Part shown: positions 17,481-26,453 of the stretch, one piece after another
Position numbering within the stretch: the first letter of the stretch is position 1
Layout of the letters: each line of letters starts with the position of its first letter
Assembly: GCF_001274775.1 (NCBI RefSeq)
Contig: NZ_LGUE01000001.1
Coordinates: forward strand, 1,272,334 to 1,336,333
Direction: 5' to 3'
Origin: Rossellomorea marisflavi
GTDB taxonomy: Bacteria > Bacillota > Bacilli > Bacillales > Bacillaceae_B
DNA length: 64,000 nt
Made by a program: the position numbers and the translations under genes
Notes under the pieces: model-generated
What the model saw: the letters and a program-made list of their open reading frames with translations, nothing else
What the model was told of the DNA's origin: nothing
Databases searched by the model: none

Positions 17481-18590
17481 TTACTTTAATCGTTTGAGAC
17501 GATCGCTTTGGCTGACGATATCAGTGATCCTCACGCCGAAGTTCTCATCGATGACTACGACCTCGCCTTTGGCCATGAGCTGGCTGTTGACGAGGATATC
17601 AACCGGTTCTCCTGCAAGCTTGTCCAGCTCGATGATGGAACCCGATGACAGCTCAAGGATTTCCTTGACAGATCTGTTCGTCCTTCCGAGCTCGACTGTC
17701 ACCTGCAGCGGGATATCCAAGAGCATATTCAGGTTCTGGGCTTCATGGGCTCCAAGCTGCGGTGATTCAAAATCTGCAAATGCCGCCGGCTGCACGTTCA
17801 CGCTCGGCTCCTCCACCCTCGGCGCTTCCACTGTATGGGCTGCTGCCACTTCCCTTTCTGCATGATACGGTTCCTCGATTGGTACAGAGGGAGTATGTAT
17901 GTCCACTTCTTCTGGAGCCATAAGCTCATCCACGAGACTTTTGGCGAATTTCAAAGGAAGGAGCTGCATGATGCTCGAATCGATCAGTTCTCCGATCTTA
18001 AGGGCAAACGATACCTTTACGAGCAGATCTTCTTCGGGAAGATTTTCTTTTCCTTCTCCTTTCGGGATAAACATGAGATTGATGGAAGGTGGTGAAATGT
18101 CCACCTTTTTCCGGAACACCGTCGACATGGACGTGGCAGCGGAACCCATCATCTGGTTCATCGCCTCCTGCACAGCACTCAATTGAATCTCTCCGAGGTC
18201 CTGTGACGGGGAAATGCCATCACCGCCAAGCATCAGATCCGCGATGATCGAAGCATCGGACTGTCTGATGACGAGCAGATTGGCGCCAGAGAATCCTTCG
18301 GTGTACTGTACTTGAATCGCAACATAAGGATGCGGGAATTCTTCTTCAAGCAGGTTTCGGTCTACGATTGATACCTGCGGGGTTGTGATTTCCACTTTTT
18401 GATTCAAAAGAGTGGATAGGGCAGTTGCTGAACTTCCGAAAGAGATGTTCCCGATTTCCCCCAATGCATCGACTTCTACCGTGGAAATGTGGTCATCGGT
18501 CCGGATCTCAGGTTTTTCATTCGTTTCATCGGATTCGGCAGAGCCCCTTAGCAACGCATCAATTTCATCCTGTGATAGCATGTCACTCAT
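17481..18590 (-). CDS. fliY: Flagellar motor switch phosphatase FliY
   Basis: C-ring component and CheY-P phosphatase of Gram-positive bacteria. It opens with a short FliM-like N-terminus (LSQDEIDALL, CheY-P binding). A CheC-type domain follows, with phosphatase motifs GEIGNISFGSSA (about 45-56) and VQEAMNQMMGSAA (about 140-152). A long proline/glutamate-rich linker (about 235-280) leads to a FliN/SpoA domain (LLDIPLQVTVELGRT to the end). The second phosphatase motif keeps Glu and Asn. The start at ATG 18590 has AAGGAGG eight bases upstream; GTG 18593 is the alternative. It overlaps fliM by eight bases. Confidence 0.95.
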   Translation of the reverse strand: MSDMLSQDEIDALLRGSAESDETNEKPEIRTDDHISTVEVDALGEIGNISFGSSATALSTLLNQKVEITTPQVSIVDRNLLEEEFPHPYVAIQVQYTEGFSGANLLVIRQSDASIIADLMLGGDGISPSQDLGEIQLSAVQEAMNQMMGSAATSMSTVFRKKVDISPPSINLMFIPKGEGKENLPEEDLLVKVSFALKIGELIDSSIMQLLPLKFAKSLVDELMAPEEVDIHTPSVPIEEPYHAEREVAAAHTVEAPRVEEPSVNVQPAAFADFESPQLGAHEAQNLNMLLDIPLQVTVELGRTNRSVKEILELSSGSIIELDKLAGEPVDILVNSQLMAKGEVVVIDENFGVRITDIVSQSDRLKRLK

Positions 18591-19578
18591 CACCGTCTCC
18601 TCCTTTCAATGTTTCCAAAATTTGTACAGCCAGTTTTTTCTTGGAGCGGCCAGGTTGTGCAATGAATTTAGGCACATTCCCGACGCAGACGGTCAAGGGA
18701 TCTCCTATGCCTGTTCCCAGATCGAGGACATCGCCGACTCCCATGGATAGGAAGTCCTCAATGGTGACTTCCGTCTTCCCCAGCTGGGCGACAACGGGCA
18801 CCTTCGCCTTCTTGATGCCCTCGCGGAGTTGGGTCACTTCAGTAGAGCTGCTTTCTTTCCGCTTGCTCTCCATCCAGTAGCTTCCTGAGAGTTTCGGCAA
18901 GATCGGTTCAAGGACGACATGAGGGATGCAGATATTGATCATCCCGCTCGTTTCTGCAATCGTCGTGTTCAACGAAATGACCACCACGGTTTCATTCGGG
19001 GAGACCATCTGCAGGAACTGGGGATTCACTTCGAACTCATCGAAGACAGGTTCAACGTCTACGACAGTACTCCAGGCTTCCCTCAAGCTTTCGAAGGCTT
19101 TTTCGAAGAGCTGGCTCATGATGCTCGTCTCGATTTCCGTGAGATTCTCCACCTTGTTGATGGACACTCCTTTTCCACCCATGACGCGGTCCATCATCGA
19201 GTAAGCAATATTGGGATTGATCTCGATGAGGATCCGCCCATCGAGTGGAGGCAGTTCATACACATTCAATATCGTCATCTTCGGGACAGACCGTATGAAC
19301 TCCTCATATGGAATCTGATCGGCCGATGCGACATTGATATGGACATAAGTCCTTAACTGTGCAGAGAAGTAAGTAGTCAGGATTCGTGCGAAGTTTTCAT
19401 GGATCCTTGTCAAACTCCTGATTTGATCCTTGGAAAAACGGAGTGCCCGTTTAAAATCATAGACCTTTACTTTTCGCTCTTCTTCTTCTTTTTTAAAATC
19501 ATCCGCACTCATTTCCCCGGTATTGATCGCGGAAAGGAGGGCATCGATTTCACTTTGTGATAAGATTTCATTGGCCAA
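18583..19578 (-). CDS. fliM: Flagellar motor switch protein FliM
   Basis: C-ring switch protein that binds CheY-P through its N-terminal peptide, here ILSQSEIDALLSAINTG. A middle CheC-like domain without phosphatase motifs (about 45-230) and a C-terminal SpoA/FliN-like domain (about 250-320) follow. KVYDFKRALRFSKDQIRSL is typical for Bacillus. Two starts are possible: TTG 19578 (MANEILSQ, GGAGG nine bases ahead), chosen, and ATG 19584, only three bases from the same site. Length 331 matches the family. Confidence 0.95.
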   Translation of the reverse strand: MANEILSQSEIDALLSAINTGEMSADDFKKEEEERKVKVYDFKRALRFSKDQIRSLTRIHENFARILTTYFSAQLRTYVHINVASADQIPYEEFIRSVPKMTILNVYELPPLDGRILIEINPNIAYSMMDRVMGGKGVSINKVENLTEIETSIMSQLFEKAFESLREAWSTVVDVEPVFDEFEVNPQFLQMVSPNETVVVISLNTTIAETSGMINICIPHVVLEPILPKLSGSYWMESKRKESSSTEVTQLREGIKKAKVPVVAQLGKTEVTIEDFLSMGVGDVLDLGTGIGDPLTVCVGNVPKFIAQPGRSKKKLAVQILETLKGGDGDE

Positions 19579-19614
19579 ATTCATTCACCTCCCTACCAAT
19601 CAAAACAGGTATCC

Positions 19615-20040
19615 CTATTGGATCATCATCGATGTAATATAAACTTTTTCGACGGATCCTTCCTGCATAAGGGAGTCGACTCTTTTACGAATGGTTGTTT
19701 CGATCAGTTCTTTGCCTTTCTTGCCTTTCAGATCGGTTGCATTCAGCTCGGATAGCTCCTCAATGATGATATTATTAACCATGAAGTCCCGCTGCTGTAA
19801 TTCCTCTTTTGCCTTCTTTCCATCGGTCTGGATCTTGAATGAGATACGAATGAAATCATCGCTCGACAGATTGGTCGTCAACTCCGGTACATCAACCGAG
19901 TAAGAGAGCACCTCTTCAATGCTCTGCTCCTTGGCTTCTGCTTTCGGTGACATCTGCTTCACGACCACCCAGCCTACAGCCCCCAAAAGGACACAAGTGG
20001 CGACAATGACCATGGTGATGGTGACGGCTTTATTCTTCAT
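19615..20040 (-). CDS. fliL: Flagellar basal body-associated protein FliL
   Basis: Single-pass membrane protein next to the stator that supports torque or stator stability. The 141 residues have a short cytoplasmic start, a membrane segment (about 7-28), then an extracytoplasmic FliL domain. That domain contains VDVPELTTNLSSDDFIRISFKI-type strands and ends VYITSMMIQ. The start ATG has GGAGG upstream and overlaps the end of flbD by eleven bases. Confidence 0.93.
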   Translation of the reverse strand: MKNKAVTITMVIVATCVLLGAVGWVVVKQMSPKAEAKEQSIEEVLSYSVDVPELTTNLSSDDFIRISFKIQTDGKKAKEELQQRDFMVNNIIIEELSELNATDLKGKKGKELIETTIRKRVDSLMQEGSVEKVYITSMMIQ

Positions 20041-20251
20041 CGTTCATTCCTCCCTTGGGTCCATTCCCGAGGAGCTGGACACGTCGATAAAATTCTGTTG
20101 AGAGGGCTTGCACCTCCACCACCGATTCCTTGACCACATATCGTCTACCATTGGTGAGAAGAATGGCCGTGTCCGGGAAGGATTCAATGGTTTCAATGTA
20201 TAATGCATTGATCGTGAGCGCTTTGCCGTTCAACCTAGTTAACGTAATCAT
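20030..20251 (-). CDS. flbD: FlbD-family small flagellar protein (YlzI)
   Basis: Small cytoplasmic protein conserved in Gram-positive and spirochaete flagellar operons between flgE and fliL/motAB; its biochemical role is unclear. The 73-residue sequence begins with the family pattern MITLTRLNGKALTINALYIETIE and has LLTNGRRYVVKESV in the middle (about 32-45). It overlaps fliL. Probably contributes to motor or hook function by context only. Confidence 0.85.
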   Translation of the reverse strand: MITLTRLNGKALTINALYIETIESFPDTAILLTNGRRYVVKESVVEVQALSTEFYRRVQLLGNGPKGGMNDEE

Positions 20252-20300
20252 GTTATGTGACCGAGGGGAACCTCAGCCCTTCCCTCCTTATGTCAGACGA

Positions 20301-21527
20301 TTATCGTTTCAGGTTCACAAGTTCCTGAAGGATTTCATCTGAAGTGGTGATGATTCTTGTATTTGCCTGGAAACCACGCTGTGCCGTGATCATTTCCGTA
20401 AATTCTTCGGAAAGATCGACGTTGGACATTTCCAGTGCGCCTGCCTGAAGCATTCCGCGACCTTCCCCCGGTACACCGGTATTCGGAAGGCCGGAGTTAT
20501 TCGAAGCCTGGAACAGATTGCCTCCTGCTTTCATCAGTCCCCCCGGATTCGAGAATGTTGCAACCGCAAGCTGACTCAGAACCCTTACTTCACCGTTCGA
20601 AAATACTCCGTTCACTTCACCGGATGACCCGATATTGAAGCTTTCCAGATACCCTTCTGCATTTCCATCCACCGTATCGGTGTTGGCGGAAGATGAGCTG
20701 TCGAACTGGGTGATCTTGGAGAAATCAAGCTCGATAGGCTGGGTAGGATTCGCTCCTGTCGTATTGTTGAGTGAAATGTTGGAAGATGTAGGGTTCGTCA
20801 GGTTCCCTTGATTATCGAATGTAAACGTCCTGGTAGTACCCGTTGCCACGGTCACGCCAGGTGTAAGACTCGAAATGGCTACATCCCATTGGTTATTGAC
20901 ACCGGTCTTCGTCATCGTGATCTTCAGGCTTACATCCTTGCCGAGCGAATCTTTCACCTTTGTTTCAACTTCGACTTCGGTTCCTTGTGCGGCACTTGCT
21001 TTTAAATTACCGTTATACGTGGCAAGTGAGGATGCTTGAGGAGCCATCGTTGCATTGGTATCCACCTTGATATTAGTTGCTCCACTTCGGTTAACGACAC
21101 CCTGAGCATTGACGGGGTAGCCTTGCACAAGGTTCCCTTGTGCCGTGACCAGGCTTCCATTAGAATCCAGATAGAAATTCCCCGAGCGGGTATACATGGT
21201 GTTGTTCCCTGTCTTGACCACGAAGAATCCGTCGCCAGATACAGCCACATCCAAATCCCTTGCCGTCGTTTGAAGGCTCCCTTGGGTTTGGATCGAGTCA
21301 ATCGTTGCAAGTGAACTTCCAAGGCCCACCTGCTTGGCATTTTGACCACCACGGTCATTTGTGGCACGACTGGCACCGGAAACTGTCTGGCTCATAAGAT
21401 CCTGGAAGGTGACCCTGCCCTTTTTGTAGCCGAACGTATTGACATTGGCGATGTTATTACCGATTACATCCAGTTTCGTTTGGAAATTCTTCATTCCGCT
21501 GATACCTGAGTACATTGAACGTAACAT
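20301..21527 (-). CDS. flgE: Flagellar hook protein FlgE
   Basis: Polymerises into the hook, exported by the type III system. The 408-residue protein has the rod/hook N-terminal motif MLRSMYSGISGMKNFQTKLD and NNIANVNTFGYKK, and the repeated GDGFFVV strand. A large Ser/Thr/Asn-rich central insert (about 145-290, surface domain) follows. The C-terminal heptad helix is SNVDLSEEFTEMITAQRGFQANTRII. The insert identifies it as hook rather than distal rod FlgG, although B. subtilis databases long called this gene flgG. It is preceded by the hook cap gene flgD. Confidence 0.94.
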   Translation of the reverse strand: MLRSMYSGISGMKNFQTKLDVIGNNIANVNTFGYKKGRVTFQDLMSQTVSGASRATNDRGGQNAKQVGLGSSLATIDSIQTQGSLQTTARDLDVAVSGDGFFVVKTGNNTMYTRSGNFYLDSNGSLVTAQGNLVQGYPVNAQGVVNRSGATNIKVDTNATMAPQASSLATYNGNLKASAAQGTEVEVETKVKDSLGKDVSLKITMTKTGVNNQWDVAISSLTPGVTVATGTTRTFTFDNQGNLTNPTSSNISLNNTTGANPTQPIELDFSKITQFDSSSSANTDTVDGNAEGYLESFNIGSSGEVNGVFSNGEVRVLSQLAVATFSNPGGLMKAGGNLFQASNNSGLPNTGVPGEGRGMLQAGALEMSNVDLSEEFTEMITAQRGFQANTRIITTSDEILQELVNLKR

Positions 21528-21552
21528 GTTTTTTCCCCTCTCTTTTTCTCTT

Positions 21553-22188
21553 TTAGGCTTTAGGCGTCTCGATTGCCGTCAAATCACCTGATTTGATTTT
21601 CTCTCCAGAGCTCAAATGGATCCAGATATCCGAGTCTTTCTTGGAAACGGACTGGACGACCCCTTGCTTGACCTCTTCCCCGTCCTGCCAGGATACCAAT
21701 TTGCCGATCAGCATCGTAGCATTTACTAAAGTGGTGTCACCAGGTGCAGTTTGATTCACCTGTGAGATATTGGCCGGTGTCAGGATACTATCGTCTTCCA
21801 TGATGAATTCAACCGATTGGTTCTTAAAACGCACTCCCTTGATGATTCCATCCCCCTGCTCGATGGACGCATCTTCTCCTTCTCCTGAAAGCTTGTGCCA
21901 GGTGACCTGCTTCCCGACGAATGAATTATAGGAAATCAAGCGGCTCTGAGCCTCGGCTTCGACAAACCCTTCCATCGTCTTATTCAGATTGGTCATTTGC
22001 TCCAAAGAAGAGAATGTGGCCATTTGAGCAATGAAATCTTTATCCTGCATAGGATTCATGGGATCCTGATTCTGAAGCTGGGTCATCAGGATTTTGAGAA
22101 AGTCATCTTTGCCGAGGATATCATTCGCTCCGGAACGTTTCTCCGGTTGAAGATTTGAGTAAAGTAGACCGGGATCGATTTTCGTCAT
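21553..22188 (-). CDS. flgD: Flagellar hook capping protein FlgD
   Basis: Scaffold at the tip of the growing hook. The 211-residue protein has the conserved N-terminal export/capping region KDDFLKILMTQLQNQDPMNPMQDKDFIAQMATFSSLEQMTNLN (shown here by its key pattern DFLK-L-QLQ-QDP--P--D--F-AQ-A-FSSLEQ, about 27-69). A C-terminal beta domain follows. It corresponds to B. subtilis YlxG/FlgD. Its ATG overlaps the fliK stop by four bases, tying the cap to the hook-length ruler. Confidence 0.94.
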   Translation of the reverse strand: MTKIDPGLLYSNLQPEKRSGANDILGKDDFLKILMTQLQNQDPMNPMQDKDFIAQMATFSSLEQMTNLNKTMEGFVEAEAQSRLISYNSFVGKQVTWHKLSGEGEDASIEQGDGIIKGVRFKNQSVEFIMEDDSILTPANISQVNQTAPGDTTLVNATMLIGKLVSWQDGEEVKQGVVQSVSKKDSDIWIHLSSGEKIKSGDLTAIETPKA

Positions 22189-23354
22189 GTTATCACCTGT
22201 TCATTCTTTATAAGTAACTCCTTGAAATCCGCATCTGATTCTGCTTCCATATCCTGTCTGCCTTGCTTCTGTCCATGTTCTTTGGGCTGCTGTTGCGATT
22301 GACCCCTGAACGCCCTTTCAGGATCGCTCAGGCTCTGTGACACTTCGATTTTATCCACTTGGATATTTTGAGAGTGAAAAGCCTGCTTCAATCCTTGCAG
22401 ATGGGAATCCAGCATTTCCTTTGCCGATGCCGAAGATGCCAAGATCTTTGCTGTCATCACACCGTTTTGCTGAAGCAGCTCGATCCTGACGGAACCCAAA
22501 TGCTCAGGATAAAGTTTGATGAACAGCTTGCTCATCGAGCCCATCGAAGAAAACTGTGACTTGCCTAACAGGCTCTGAAACTGCTGAACTACGCTCTCAG
22601 GCTGTTCGGGTTTTATGAATATACTCGCTTTCACTGTGGCTGTGGATATACCTTGTGAAGAAGTGGCAGGTTGAAAAGCATTCACACCGGCCGGCACTTC
22701 TCGTGATACCTTGTCTCCCTGGTTCCCGGCCTTCAGGTCGGGTTCTTTCCGTGTTACCGCTTGACCTGTTCCTTCCATCCTGACCAGAAGCTCCTTGAGC
22801 GCCTCTTTGATCTGGGCCGATTCAAACGTGTCATTCCACTCGGATTTACCCGAAGCGCTCAAAAGCTGCATTGCCCGGATCAGCTTGACTGCCCCCTCGA
22901 GTGGCTGAGACTTGATTGCCGGGGGAAGCTCCTTCGAAAGTTGCAGGATTCCTGCTACAAGCTCTTGAAGATCATCAGGAGGCTCGACACTGCCTGAGGT
23001 GATGTGCATCTCTTTCAGCAGTGCAGCATGAAAGGCCTGGAGAGCTTCCACATCGATTCCAAGAAGCTCTGCCATGTCTTCCATCGTCACCTCTTCACCA
23101 TCTGACTGTGCATCCAACTCTCCTTCGGGTACTCCGAGTCCCGACAGGCTATCTGTTTGAAGGAGAAGATGAAGGTTCTGCAGGAGAGAAGGCTGTTCAG
23201 CTTCGGCGGGCGTAGTTCCTCCAACCTGCACTTGTCCCAGGAAGCCCAGAAGCTGAGAAGTGAAGAGCGCATCCCCTCCTGCTTCTACTTCAGGCGCTTC
23301 GGAGGAAGCGGATAGGGCACCTAACTGATTCATCAATGGTGTGATCTGCATCAT
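22185..23354 (-). CDS. fliK: Flagellar hook-length control protein FliK
   Basis: Secreted ruler that measures hook length and triggers FlhB to switch export specificity. The 389-residue product is low in similarity over the first 260 residues. It ends with the Flg_hook domain (about 270-345), recognisable by LFIKLYPEHLGSVRIELLQQ and the following strand-helix pattern LDSHLQGLKQAFHSQNI. The tail is glutamine-rich. Four-base overlaps with ylxF and flgD. A protein with a similar C-terminal pattern, YlqG, is encoded near 41 kb. Confidence 0.92.
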   Translation of the reverse strand: MMQITPLMNQLGALSASSEAPEVEAGGDALFTSQLLGFLGQVQVGGTTPAEAEQPSLLQNLHLLLQTDSLSGLGVPEGELDAQSDGEEVTMEDMAELLGIDVEALQAFHAALLKEMHITSGSVEPPDDLQELVAGILQLSKELPPAIKSQPLEGAVKLIRAMQLLSASGKSEWNDTFESAQIKEALKELLVRMEGTGQAVTRKEPDLKAGNQGDKVSREVPAGVNAFQPATSSQGISTATVKASIFIKPEQPESVVQQFQSLLGKSQFSSMGSMSKLFIKLYPEHLGSVRIELLQQNGVMTAKILASSASAKEMLDSHLQGLKQAFHSQNIQVDKIEVSQSLSDPERAFRGQSQQQPKEHGQKQGRQDMEAESDADFKELLIKNEQVIT

Positions 23355-23941
23355 TGGCTTCCTCCTTCTTCCGCAGTGATCAAGCCCGTATATTTTGCTG
23401 CATCAGCCGGGGGCATTTTTTCAAGGATGGATGCCAATGTCGCCGGCTTGACGCTCGACAGGATCCTGACGGCATCATCATCTTTTAAATTCAAGATGAC
23501 CGGTGCCGCATTTTTTGCCGACATTGCTTCATAGGTGGAGATGATCTCTTTGAAGGAACGCTTGCTTTCTTCTCCCGTTTGACGGAGTTCCTCCATTTCA
23601 GAAGCTTGTTGCTCCAAGGATGCATTCAGCCCGTCCGCTTCTTTCGTTTTCTGCTCCAGGGAAGAGTTCAACTGAGCGATTTCAGCTTTTTGATCTTCTA
23701 TGACCACCTTGAGGGCATCCGTATCTTCTTTCTCAGTATCAGCGGATGCTGGTTCCTTATCGTCGGTAAACGGAAGATGAATTCCCAGTGATTGTGCTTT
23801 TTCGAATACATTTGTTCCCGTTGCCGTCAAGACCACCAGCGTCACGACGATGATGAACAGGATCGGGATCAGGACGATGAATACAAATTTTTGGAATCGT
23901 CCGTGAGGCTGTGGGTTGTCTATTCCTTTTGATTTTGCCAT
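23351..23941 (-). CDS. ylxF: YlxF, MotE/MgtE-N-like flagellar operon membrane protein
   Basis: Exact role in Bacillus unknown; related MotE proteins elsewhere chaperone MotC or the motor. The 196 residues have a basic cytoplasmic start and a membrane segment (about 18-42). A heptad-rich coiled coil (about 70-125) leads into an MgtE-N-like C-terminal domain with the typical VRILSSVKPATLASILEKMPPADAAKYT (key pattern ILS-LKP---A-IL--MPP--AA, about 158-185). Start ATG eight bases after fliJ; four-base overlap with fliK. Confidence 0.85.
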   Translation of the reverse strand: MAKSKGIDNPQPHGRFQKFVFIVLIPILFIIVVTLVVLTATGTNVFEKAQSLGIHLPFTDDKEPASADTEKEDTDALKVVIEDQKAEIAQLNSSLEQKTKEADGLNASLEQQASEMEELRQTGEESKRSFKEIISTYEAMSAKNAAPVILNLKDDDAVRILSSVKPATLASILEKMPPADAAKYTGLITAEEGGSQ

Positions 23942-23948
23942 TTTCTCG

Positions 23949-24395
23949 TCACCTGACTTCCTGCTTCATGTACTGGGTCACGGAAACTTCGTCCAGCTGT
24001 TTATTTTCTTCCGCCTGAAGACGCACCAAGAAGGCTTTGAAATCCTTTTCTTTCAATCTTTCATACTTCTTGACTTCCATATTCATCTCAATCATTTTTT
24101 CTTCATACCAGTTCATCCGGTTCCTGGCCTGGACCACGAGGTTCTGAAAGTAAGAAATGGTCTTCTCGAGATTCGTGATGAACTGCTGGTGATGCCTGAT
24201 GTCGAGGATCGATAACCCTGTTGAAAGCTTCTCTACCTGCATCGCCTCCAGGGTTTCTTTCTTCTTCAACGCCCCATATAATTGTTCCGCAGCTTCTTGG
24301 AATTTTGACACACTGGATTTGTATTGCTCCTGCATATCTTCTTTTTCCTGCTCCTTTAAGGTAAGGATCCGCTCGAATCGATATTCATAGGTCAT
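23949..24395 (-). CDS. fliJ: Flagellar export chaperone/ATPase stalk protein FliJ
   Basis: Coiled-coil stalk of the FliH-FliI-FliJ export ATPase, also an escort for export chaperones. The 148-residue product is almost all charged helix. I start it at ATG 24395 (MTYEYRFERILTLKEQEKED), seven bases after GGGTGA. The GTG at 24407 lies inside the fliI end and lacks a spaced site. Length agrees with the B. subtilis protein (about 147). Confidence 0.9.
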   Translation of the reverse strand: MTYEYRFERILTLKEQEKEDMQEQYKSSVSKFQEAAEQLYGALKKKETLEAMQVEKLSTGLSILDIRHHQQFITNLEKTISYFQNLVVQARNRMNWYEEKMIEMNMEVKKYERLKEKDFKAFLVRLQAEENKQLDEVSVTQYMKQEVR

Positions 24396-24399
24396 TCTT

Positions 24400-25719
24400 T
24401 CATTCACCCGTTTCCGCCAGTTGTATTAGCTCTTCCACACTTTCCTTGAAAGAGCGCTTCTCCATGACATCCTGTTTCAAATAAGAAATGATGTTCGGAT
24501 AATAGTCGATCGCTTCATCCACTTCTTTGGACGAGCCTTTTTTGTATGCTCCGATTTGAATGAGGTCTTCCGATTTCAAATACGTACTGAGAAGTTCCCT
24601 AATACGGGTTGCAGCTTGTTTGTGTGAGGGGTCCGCAAGATGATTCATCAATCTGCTTACGCTTTTCAGAAGATTGATGGCCGGGTACTGCCCCCTATTG
24701 GCAATGTCCCGATCAAGGACGATATGGCCGTCCAAAATCCCCCTCACCGTGTCGGAGATCGGCTCGTTGAGGTCATCTCCGTCCACCAGTACGGTGTAAA
24801 AAGCCGTGATGCTTCCGTTTGTATTGGTCCCGGTCCGTTCCAAAAGTTTTGGGAGGATGGCGAATACAGAAGGGGTATATCCTTTCGTGGTGGGTGGTTC
24901 TCCCACGGCAAGGCCGATTTCACGCTGCGCCATCGCCACCCTTGTGACGGAGTCCATCATCAGCATCACATTCATCCCCTTATCACGGAAATATTCCGCG
25001 ATGGCCGTAGCCGTAAAGGCACCTTTGATCCTTTTAAGGGCGGGCTGATCCGAAGTAGCTGCTACGACGATGGTCCGCTTCAGACCTTCCTCGCCAAGGT
25101 CTCTTTCAATGAATTCCCTCACCTCTCTGCCTCGCTCCCCGACGAGGGCGATGACGTTCAGGTCAGCTTTCGTATTCCGGGCAATCATTCCTAGCAAGGT
25201 GCTTTTCCCAACCCCGCTCCCGGCAAATATACCGATCCTTTGTCCTTTCCCAACCGTAAGCATACTGTCGATCGCCTTGACGCCGACTTCCATTACTTCA
25301 TCGATCGGGGGACGGGACAGGGGATTAGGCGAATCTTTTTCCGTATGGACCGAACTCAGTCCATACGGTAGGGTACTGCCATCGAGGGGATTTCCAAGGG
25401 AGTCGATCACCTTCCCTATCAAGGAAGGGCCGACCTTGATTTCAAGTGGTTTTTCGGTGGCTTCCACTAGGCTACCCGGGGAAATATCCTGCATACTCGT
25501 GTACGGCATCAAGATGACGAGTTCCCCATTGAATCCAACCACTTCCGCCGGGATGATCTTCTCTTTCCCCCTGCTTTTCATATGGATATGGCATACTTCT
25601 CCCACGGAACTTTCAGGTCCTTGTGATTCAATCATCAATCCTACTACACGATGGACTTTTCCGTATTTTTTGAATGTCGGCGTCTTCGGGATGATATCGA
25701 GAAGTTCACTTGCTTTCAT
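24400..25719 (-). CDS. fliI: Flagellar export ATPase FliI
   Basis: Hexameric ATPase, related to F1-beta, that powers or primes substrate unfolding for export. The 439-residue protein has the N-terminal beta domain and Walker A GIFAGSGVGKSTLLG (about 163-177). The catalytic glutamate region is ALVGERGREV, Walker B is VMLMMDSVTRVA, and the type III ATPase signature PSVFAILPKLLERTG follows. ATG overlaps the fliH stop by four bases. Confidence 0.97.
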   Translation of the reverse strand: MKASELLDIIPKTPTFKKYGKVHRVVGLMIESQGPESSVGEVCHIHMKSRGKEKIIPAEVVGFNGELVILMPYTSMQDISPGSLVEATEKPLEIKVGPSLIGKVIDSLGNPLDGSTLPYGLSSVHTEKDSPNPLSRPPIDEVMEVGVKAIDSMLTVGKGQRIGIFAGSGVGKSTLLGMIARNTKADLNVIALVGERGREVREFIERDLGEEGLKRTIVVAATSDQPALKRIKGAFTATAIAEYFRDKGMNVMLMMDSVTRVAMAQREIGLAVGEPPTTKGYTPSVFAILPKLLERTGTNTNGSITAFYTVLVDGDDLNEPISDTVRGILDGHIVLDRDIANRGQYPAINLLKSVSRLMNHLADPSHKQAATRIRELLSTYLKSEDLIQIGAYKKGSSKEVDEAIDYYPNIISYLKQDVMEKRSFKESVEELIQLAETGE

Positions 25720-26453
25720 CCTTCCTCCTCCATCCGCTCTAGAAGCTTCCTTTTCAGCTCTTCAAGCTGGGAATCAACGGAAAGAATGATTCTACCCTGC
25801 TTGGTTTCCATGTAACACTCCAATGGATCGAGATCATCGTTTGAATAAACGAATAATTGCACGTCTGCCGGAAACATCGCTTCCAGTTCACTTTTATGTT
25901 CCATGATAAGGTGGTGCCTGGACGGATGGATGTGAATTCGCACTTCTGGAAGATCCCTGACTTCCTTCAGTCCCCTCTGAAGGATAGGGATGAAACGCTC
26001 TTCGTCTTCCAGTTCCTGATGGAGGATTGTCTCTGCACTACGGACAGCGAGGGAGAGGATGACCTTCTCAGCACGCTCGATGTAAGAGTAATAGTGTTCT
26101 CGGTTTTCCTCGACAATGCGGTTCGCTTCTTCGATGATTCCAGTGTAAGCACTGTAACCAGACTGTTTCCCTTCCTGCTCCCCCAGCAAGTAGCCTTCGT
26201 TGTATGCTTCTTCCATCAGTCGTTCCCTTTCCTTTTCCCATTCGCTTCTAGCCGTTTGAATCGATTCTTGGGTGCGTTGATGTTCACGCCGTGCGTCTTC
26301 AAGGACACGGTCTGCTTCGATTCTCGCATTCTCCAGGATGGCATCGGTATCAGCACTGTGATCTTGACTATCAGCCACCCGTGAAAGGAGAATTCTTCTC
26401 GGTTCAATGATCTTACTGCCACGCTCAGAGACATTTTTGATGATCTTAGACAA
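25716..26453 (-). CDS. fliH: Flagellar assembly protein FliH
   Basis: Negative regulator and peripheral stalk of FliI, linking it to the C ring. The 245-residue sequence is mainly charged coiled coil (about 35-135). It includes the short glycine heptad EEAYNEGYLLGEQEGKQSGY (GxxxG-like repeats, about 80-100), typical of FliH, followed by a C-terminal domain related to the V/F-ATPase E/delta subunit. The start is TTG at 26453, nine bases after GGGGGAG. The gene overlaps fliG by eight bases and fliI by four. Confidence 0.92.
   Translation of the reverse strand: MSKIIKNVSERGSKIIEPRRILLSRVADSQDHSADTDAILENARIEADRVLEDARREHQRTQESIQTARSEWEKERERLMEEAYNEGYLLGEQEGKQSGYSAYTGIIEEANRIVEENREHYYSYIERAEKVILSLAVRSAETILHQELEDEERFIPILQRGLKEVRDLPEVRIHIHPSRHHLIMEHKSELEAMFPADVQLFVYSNDDLDPLECYMETKQGRIILSVDSQLEELKRKLLERMEEEG

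Noticed and set aside
25070..25789. Plus-strand reading frame of 239 codons
   Set aside because: Antisense to fliI and fliH; Ser/Pro-rich shadow composition typical of the reverse strand of a conserved gene.
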